A stretch of DNA of 46,939 nucleotides from Sphingomonadaceae bacterium (GTDB taxonomy: Bacteria > Pseudomonadota > Alphaproteobacteria > Sphingomonadales > Sphingomonadaceae). Below are positions 43,992-46,939 of this stretch, piece by piece (the first letter of the stretch is position 1; every line of letters starts with the position of its first letter). A program made the position numbers and the translations under genes. The DNA is taken from contig JACVCM010000014.1 in NCBI GenBank assembly GCA_016742125.1, forward strand, positions 1 through 46,939, written 5' to 3'. The notes beneath the pieces were generated by a model. The model saw only the letters and a list, made by a program, of their open reading frames with translations. It did not search any database and had not been told where the DNA came from.

Positions 43992-44369
43992 ATGGCTGAT
44001 ATTGAAAAGCTCGTTGAGCAGCTTTCGTCGCTGACCGTTCTCGAGGCGGCTGACCTTGCAAAGGCGTTGGAAGAAAAGTGGGGCGTTAGCGCCGCTGCTG
44101 CTGTTGCTGTTGCTGCACCTGCCGCTGGCGGTGCCGCTGCACCGGCTGCTGAAGAGCAGACCGAATTCGACGTTATCCTGACCGGCGACGGCGGCAACAA
44201 GATCGCCGTCATCAAGGAAGTCCGTGCGATCACCGCACTTGGTCTGACCGAAGCAAAGGCTCTTGTCGAGTCCGCGCCTAAGGCAATCAAGGAAGGCGTG
44301 AACAAGGCCGAAGCCGAAGAAATCAAGGCGAAGATCACCGCTGCCGGTGGTACCGTCGAACTGAAGTGA
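43992..44369 (+). CDS. rplL: 50S ribosomal protein L7/L12
   Basis: The 125-residue protein has an N-terminal dimerisation domain (ADIEKLVEQLSSLTVLEAAD), an alanine-rich hinge (about 40-58) and a C-terminal domain (TEFDVILTGDGGNKIAVIKE) that recruits translation GTPases. Start: ATG 43992 after GGAG; an in-frame TTG at 43977 is rejected. A strong terminator follows, and rpoB, the usual next gene, is absent from this window. Confidence 0.98.
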   Translation: MADIEKLVEQLSSLTVLEAADLAKALEEKWGVSAAAAVAVAAPAAGGAAAPAAEEQTEFDVILTGDGGNKIAVIKEVRAITALGLTEAKALVESAPKAIKEGVNKAEAEEIKAKITAAGGTVELK

Positions 44370-44419
44370 CGCTGAAGGCTTCATCCTGATCGTTGGTCGG
44401 GATGATATTTTTGAAAGAA

Positions 44420-44450
44420 ATGGGCGGCCTAGTAGTAGGCCGCCCATTTT
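44420..44450. terminator. Bidirectional rho-independent terminator after rplL
   Basis: ATGGGCGGCCTA (44420-44431) pairs with TAGGCCGCCCAT (44436-44447) across a 4-base loop, followed by TTTT. On the other strand the stem is followed by T-rich sequence, so it can also serve the leftward gene ending at 44477. Confidence 0.92.
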
Positions 44451-44476
44451 CGTCGCTGGAAGAGATAATCGTCAGA

Positions 44477-45451
44477 TCAATTCACCGCCTGTGGCTGGCG
44501 CAACCCTGCCGCGCGTTCCACGTCGGTGGTGCGGTCCACCTTACGATCCGCGCCGCGTCCTTCATATTCCGGATGATGTGCGAACATGGGGTCGGTAATT
44601 GGTGGCACATCGATTTTGCGACTGAATAGCGGATCCGTTACGGGCGTCTGTTCAGGTCTATATGCAAATAGCGGGTCGCCTGACGGCCGTGCGTCATCTT
44701 TGCGCGCTGCGAACAAAGGATCGCTGGTCTGATGCCGCACCTGCCGCTGTTGCGCAAAAAACGGGTCGGGATCAGGCGGAACAAATGTGGCTGGACCAAC
44801 CGGCGAAGGCGCGATTGTACCCGGTACTACCGGCGTCATGGGCGCAGACTGCGTTGCCACAGAGCTTACTACATCGCCCGAACGGCGGCGGCGCAGAGCT
44901 AGCGCGATCCCAGCGAGACCCAAAGCCCCTAGGATGCCCGCCCCGAGCATCCAGTCGCTTGCACCTTCATTGGCATCGGTGGCAAGGGGCTCAGCGGGCT
45001 CAGCGTCATTTACCGCTGGGAGCGTAAGTTGACTGCTATCGGTCGCAACTTCATTGGCCGGTTGGGACGGCACGTTGACGACAGGTGCGGCATCCGGCGC
45101 AATTGCTTCACTCACAGTTGCGGGTTGCGCGTTCCGCCCGGTAGAGCGCGGTGGAGATGATGCGCCCCTTGCGGCAGACCTCTGGATAGCACGGTTCGTA
45201 CGTTCGGCCTCTACCTCCGCCTGAGCTTGGGGTGCGATACGGTCATCGGCAGGTGCTATGGTGGGGACGGCCGGCGGCGGTGTCACCGCGGGAGGGGGCG
45301 CCACCGTTGTAGGCGTAACAACCTCCGGCGTCGGTACGATCGGCGGCGCGCTGACGGTCGGGGCTTCCTGCGCAAATAGCGGACTTGCCATCATCATTCC
45401 TGCCACAATGGGCAAAGATGAAGCCTTCAACAATTTGAACGAAATTGTCAT
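44477..45451 (-). CDS. Proline-rich single-span protein with DPLF-type repeats
   Basis: The 324-residue protein has a signal peptide (ending LFAQ), a proline/valine/threonine-rich linker (about 27-70), and a membrane helix (about 165-185; GAGILGALGLAGIALALRRRR). After it come five D-P-(L/F/M)-F motifs: DPFFAQQ, DPLFAARK, DPLFAYRP, DPLFSRK and DPMFAHHPEYEG. The topology suggests an extracytoplasmic Pro-rich part and a cytosolic repeat tail; function is unknown. Start: ATG 45451, seven bases after AGGAG; ATG 45457 is too close to it. It is divergent from apt. Confidence 0.8.
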   Translation of the reverse strand: MTISFKLLKASSLPIVAGMMMASPLFAQEAPTVSAPPIVPTPEVVTPTTVAPPPAVTPPPAVPTIAPADDRIAPQAQAEVEAERTNRAIQRSAARGASSPPRSTGRNAQPATVSEAIAPDAAPVVNVPSQPANEVATDSSQLTLPAVNDAEPAEPLATDANEGASDWMLGAGILGALGLAGIALALRRRRSGDVVSSVATQSAPMTPVVPGTIAPSPVGPATFVPPDPDPFFAQQRQVRHQTSDPLFAARKDDARPSGDPLFAYRPEQTPVTDPLFSRKIDVPPITDPMFAHHPEYEGRGADRKVDRTTDVERAAGLRQPQAVN

Positions 45452-45681
45452 TTCCATTCTCCTGCTTCCAATTCGGAGGGTGCAACGCCCGTCGACCGTT
45501 TTCGAGTCGCCGATAAATGATCGGCAGTGGCTTTTTATCGACGAGCTGCTCGGATGACGCTCTTGTTCATATGAGGTTTATCTCTTTGATAAACCGTTCA
45601 TTTTCGGTTCATCAACTTTGGTCGCGGAGTGTGCCGCAAATCCGGCTTTGCAGTTTCGCCAGCTTGGTGCAGATAGCCTGT

Positions 45682-46218
45682 ATGTCAGAGAACGCCGATC
45701 TTGCTGCGCTCATTCGCAATATTCCAGATTATCCCAAGCCCGGAATCCTGTTCCGCGATGTTTCGACTTTATTGCTCGATGGACCGGGCTTTCGGGCTAC
45801 CATTGACAGGCTTGCCGCGCTTGCGCCGCCTGACACCCAACTTATAGCCGGCATTGAAGCTCGCGGCTTTGTGGTGGCCGCCGGTCTGTCATATGCTCTC
45901 GGCCTCGGCAAGTTGATGCTGCGGAAGCCGGGAAAGCTGCCCGGCGAGAAAATCGGTACCGATTACCAGCTCGAATATGGAACCGACCGCATCGAAATGC
46001 ATGTCGGTCATGTTCGCAAGGGGCAAAAGGTACTTTTGGTTGACGACCTTATTGCAACGGGCGGGACGGCTCTGGCCGGCATCGATTTAATCCAGCAGGG
46101 TGGCGGTATCGTCGACCAGGCGCTGTTCATTGTAGATTTGCCAGAACTGGGTGGCGCCGCAAAACTGCGTGCAAAAGGCATAACAGTCGCAAGCCTGATA
46201 GGTTTTGATGGTCATTGA
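45682..46218 (+). CDS. apt: Adenine phosphoribosyltransferase
   Basis: The 178-residue enzyme converts adenine and PRPP to AMP in purine salvage. The N-terminus has DYPKPGILFRDVSTLL, the middle GIEARGFVVAAGLSYALG and RKPGKLPG, and the PRPP-binding loop VLLVDDLIATGGTALAG. Start: ATG 45682 (MSENADLAAL); the longer frame upstream is not homologous. An inverted repeat GCCGAT-AAATG-ATCGGC lies at 45509-45525 upstream. A terminator-like stem at 46448-46479 lies downstream. Confidence 0.97.
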   Translation: MSENADLAALIRNIPDYPKPGILFRDVSTLLLDGPGFRATIDRLAALAPPDTQLIAGIEARGFVVAAGLSYALGLGKLMLRKPGKLPGEKIGTDYQLEYGTDRIEMHVGHVRKGQKVLLVDDLIATGGTALAGIDLIQQGGGIVDQALFIVDLPELGGAAKLRAKGITVASLIGFDGH

Positions 46219-46447
46219 ACGCCCGCACGACATCCAGTTTCCGTGATGCGAAATCCCCGGCCGGTCCCGCATATCTTATCCACACTAACTAAATTTGCGT
46301 TTGCCGACGCAAAAATGTAAAATCGCCGGGTTACCAAGCAATGTACGAGTCGGATTATCGCGACTGGCATCTTTCGTTGGTCATTGATTTTGTCGAATTT
46401 ATATTTCGGATTGCCATCCCCCGAAACCCCAACAGGCAATCCGTATT

Positions 46448-46486
46448 TGACCCTCCGCCCCTCAAGGGGTTGGGGGTCATTTTTTG
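46448..46486 (+). terminator. Terminator-like stem overlapping the end of the convergent methyltransferase
   Basis: TGACCC (46448-46453) pairs with GGGTCA (46474-46479), with CCCC/GGGG inside and mismatches between, followed by a T run (46480-46485). It would terminate apt transcripts, although it is over 200 bp after the apt stop. The right arm contains the stop codon (46477-46479) of the leftward gene. Confidence 0.55.
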
Positions 46487-46939
46487 GGTGGCGTTCCGCA
46501 TGTTTTGATTTGTCCGGGTTCTGGGCGCGGCCCGGCGAGAACAAAACGCGCAATATATCCGCCTAGCTTAAGCTCTTCGCTAAATCCGGTGAGCCGATAT
46601 CCCACCGCCGCAAATTCGCAAAACAAGAGCTTGGGCGGAATTCCATGCTGGTCCGTAGGACGGTCCCGGTCGACGACAATGACTTCACCACCTTGCGCCA
46701 AAGCCGGCCGCATCCGCCACAGGAAAGCATATGGTTCGTCGATTTCATGATACATGTGCACCATGAAAATGCGATCGAAGCTGTTTTCAGGCAGTCGCGG
46801 GTCGTCGACCGCACCTTCCTTGATGGCGACATTGTCCAGCTGCTCACGGGTCACACGTTCGCCAAGGCGATCGAGCGCGCCGCGGTTGATGTCCTGCGCC
46901 AGCACCCTGCCCTTCCGGCCGACCCTCGCGCCCAGCCGG
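46477..46939 (-). CDS. SAM-dependent methyltransferase, partial at window edge
   Basis: The C-terminal 153 residues of a class I methyltransferase are present; the frame runs off the right edge. Visible are GRVLAQDINRGALDRL (end of motif I and the acidic residue), FDRIFMVHMYHEIDEPYAFL (motif IV-like) and GGEVIVVDRDRP. The edge residues include RVG upstream of VLAQDIN. Substrate is not inferable; similar proteins are annotated as class I SAM methyltransferases of unknown target. It is convergent with apt. Confidence 0.8.
   Translation of the reverse strand, partial: RLGARVGRKGRVLAQDINRGALDRLGERVTREQLDNVAIKEGAVDDPRLPENSFDRIFMVHMYHEIDEPYAFLWRMRPALAQGGEVIVVDRDRPTDQHGIPPKLLFCEFAAVGYRLTGFSEELKLGGYIARFVLAGPRPEPGQIKTCGTPPKK

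Noticed and set aside
1..46939. CRISPR arrays, transposases or integrases
   Set aside because: No regularly spaced direct repeats and no DDE, HUH or tyrosine-recombinase motifs were seen.

Overview
The window reads as chromosomal DNA of an alphaproteobacterium, most likely Sphingomonadales (Sphingopyxis/Sphingorhabdus/Sphingomonas-like). The reasons are high GC, divergent lysC/ubiG, a plant-type glutamate-cysteine ligase, two large TonB-dependent receptors, an HWE-family histidine kinase, and intergenic palindromes of the kind common in sphingomonads. This assignment comes from gene content only; no search was run.

Layout. 1-5.7 kb: lysC (edge), ubiG, dnaB, then a same-strand run of UPF0262, a degenerate GH25 protein, cdd, dcd and DUF1993, followed by a dead acyl-CoA dehydrogenase C-terminus. 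5.7-7.8 kb: an AT-richer two-gene cassette (DUF488 protein plus an unknown 276-residue protein) and a 679-bp gene-free stretch with an inverted-repeat element. 7.8-11.1 kb: saccharopine-dehydrogenase-like protein, metallophosphatase, secreted M28 peptidase. 11.1-20.6 kb: a phosphate-themed block. A TonB receptor, overlapped by a beta-propeller phytase lipoprotein, then a thioesterase and an alpha/beta-hydrolase::flavin-reductase fusion run leftward. ppk and ppx run rightward from the same intergenic region. 20.6-27.8 kb: ubiA, rsmE and gshA, with a divergent pair of large DUF11-type secreted proteins lying between rsmE and gshA. 27.9-30.5 kb: second TonB receptor, palindromic element, tRNA-Trp.

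30.4-44.4 kb: the normally compact translation/export cluster tRNA-Trp, secE, nusG, rplK, rplA, rplJ, rplL is present in order but is split by three blocks of unrelated genes. They hold (a) a PhyH dioxygenase, DUF808, an oxidoreductase remnant, an HNH endonuclease flanked by winged helices, and an unknown gene; (b) an HWE kinase, its receiver and a CFI-box protein; (c) an alginate-export-like porin and a CNB::Trx::TrxR fusion lacking the CxxC. rpoB does not follow rplL. 44.4-46.9 kb: a proline-rich membrane protein with five DP(L/F/M)F motifs, apt, and a partial SAM methyltransferase at the edge.

The genes most worth following up are the DUF488 cassette, the HNH/winged-helix protein (candidate modification-dependent nuclease), the hydrolase::flavin-reductase fusion with a broken triad, and the CNB::TrxR fusion.
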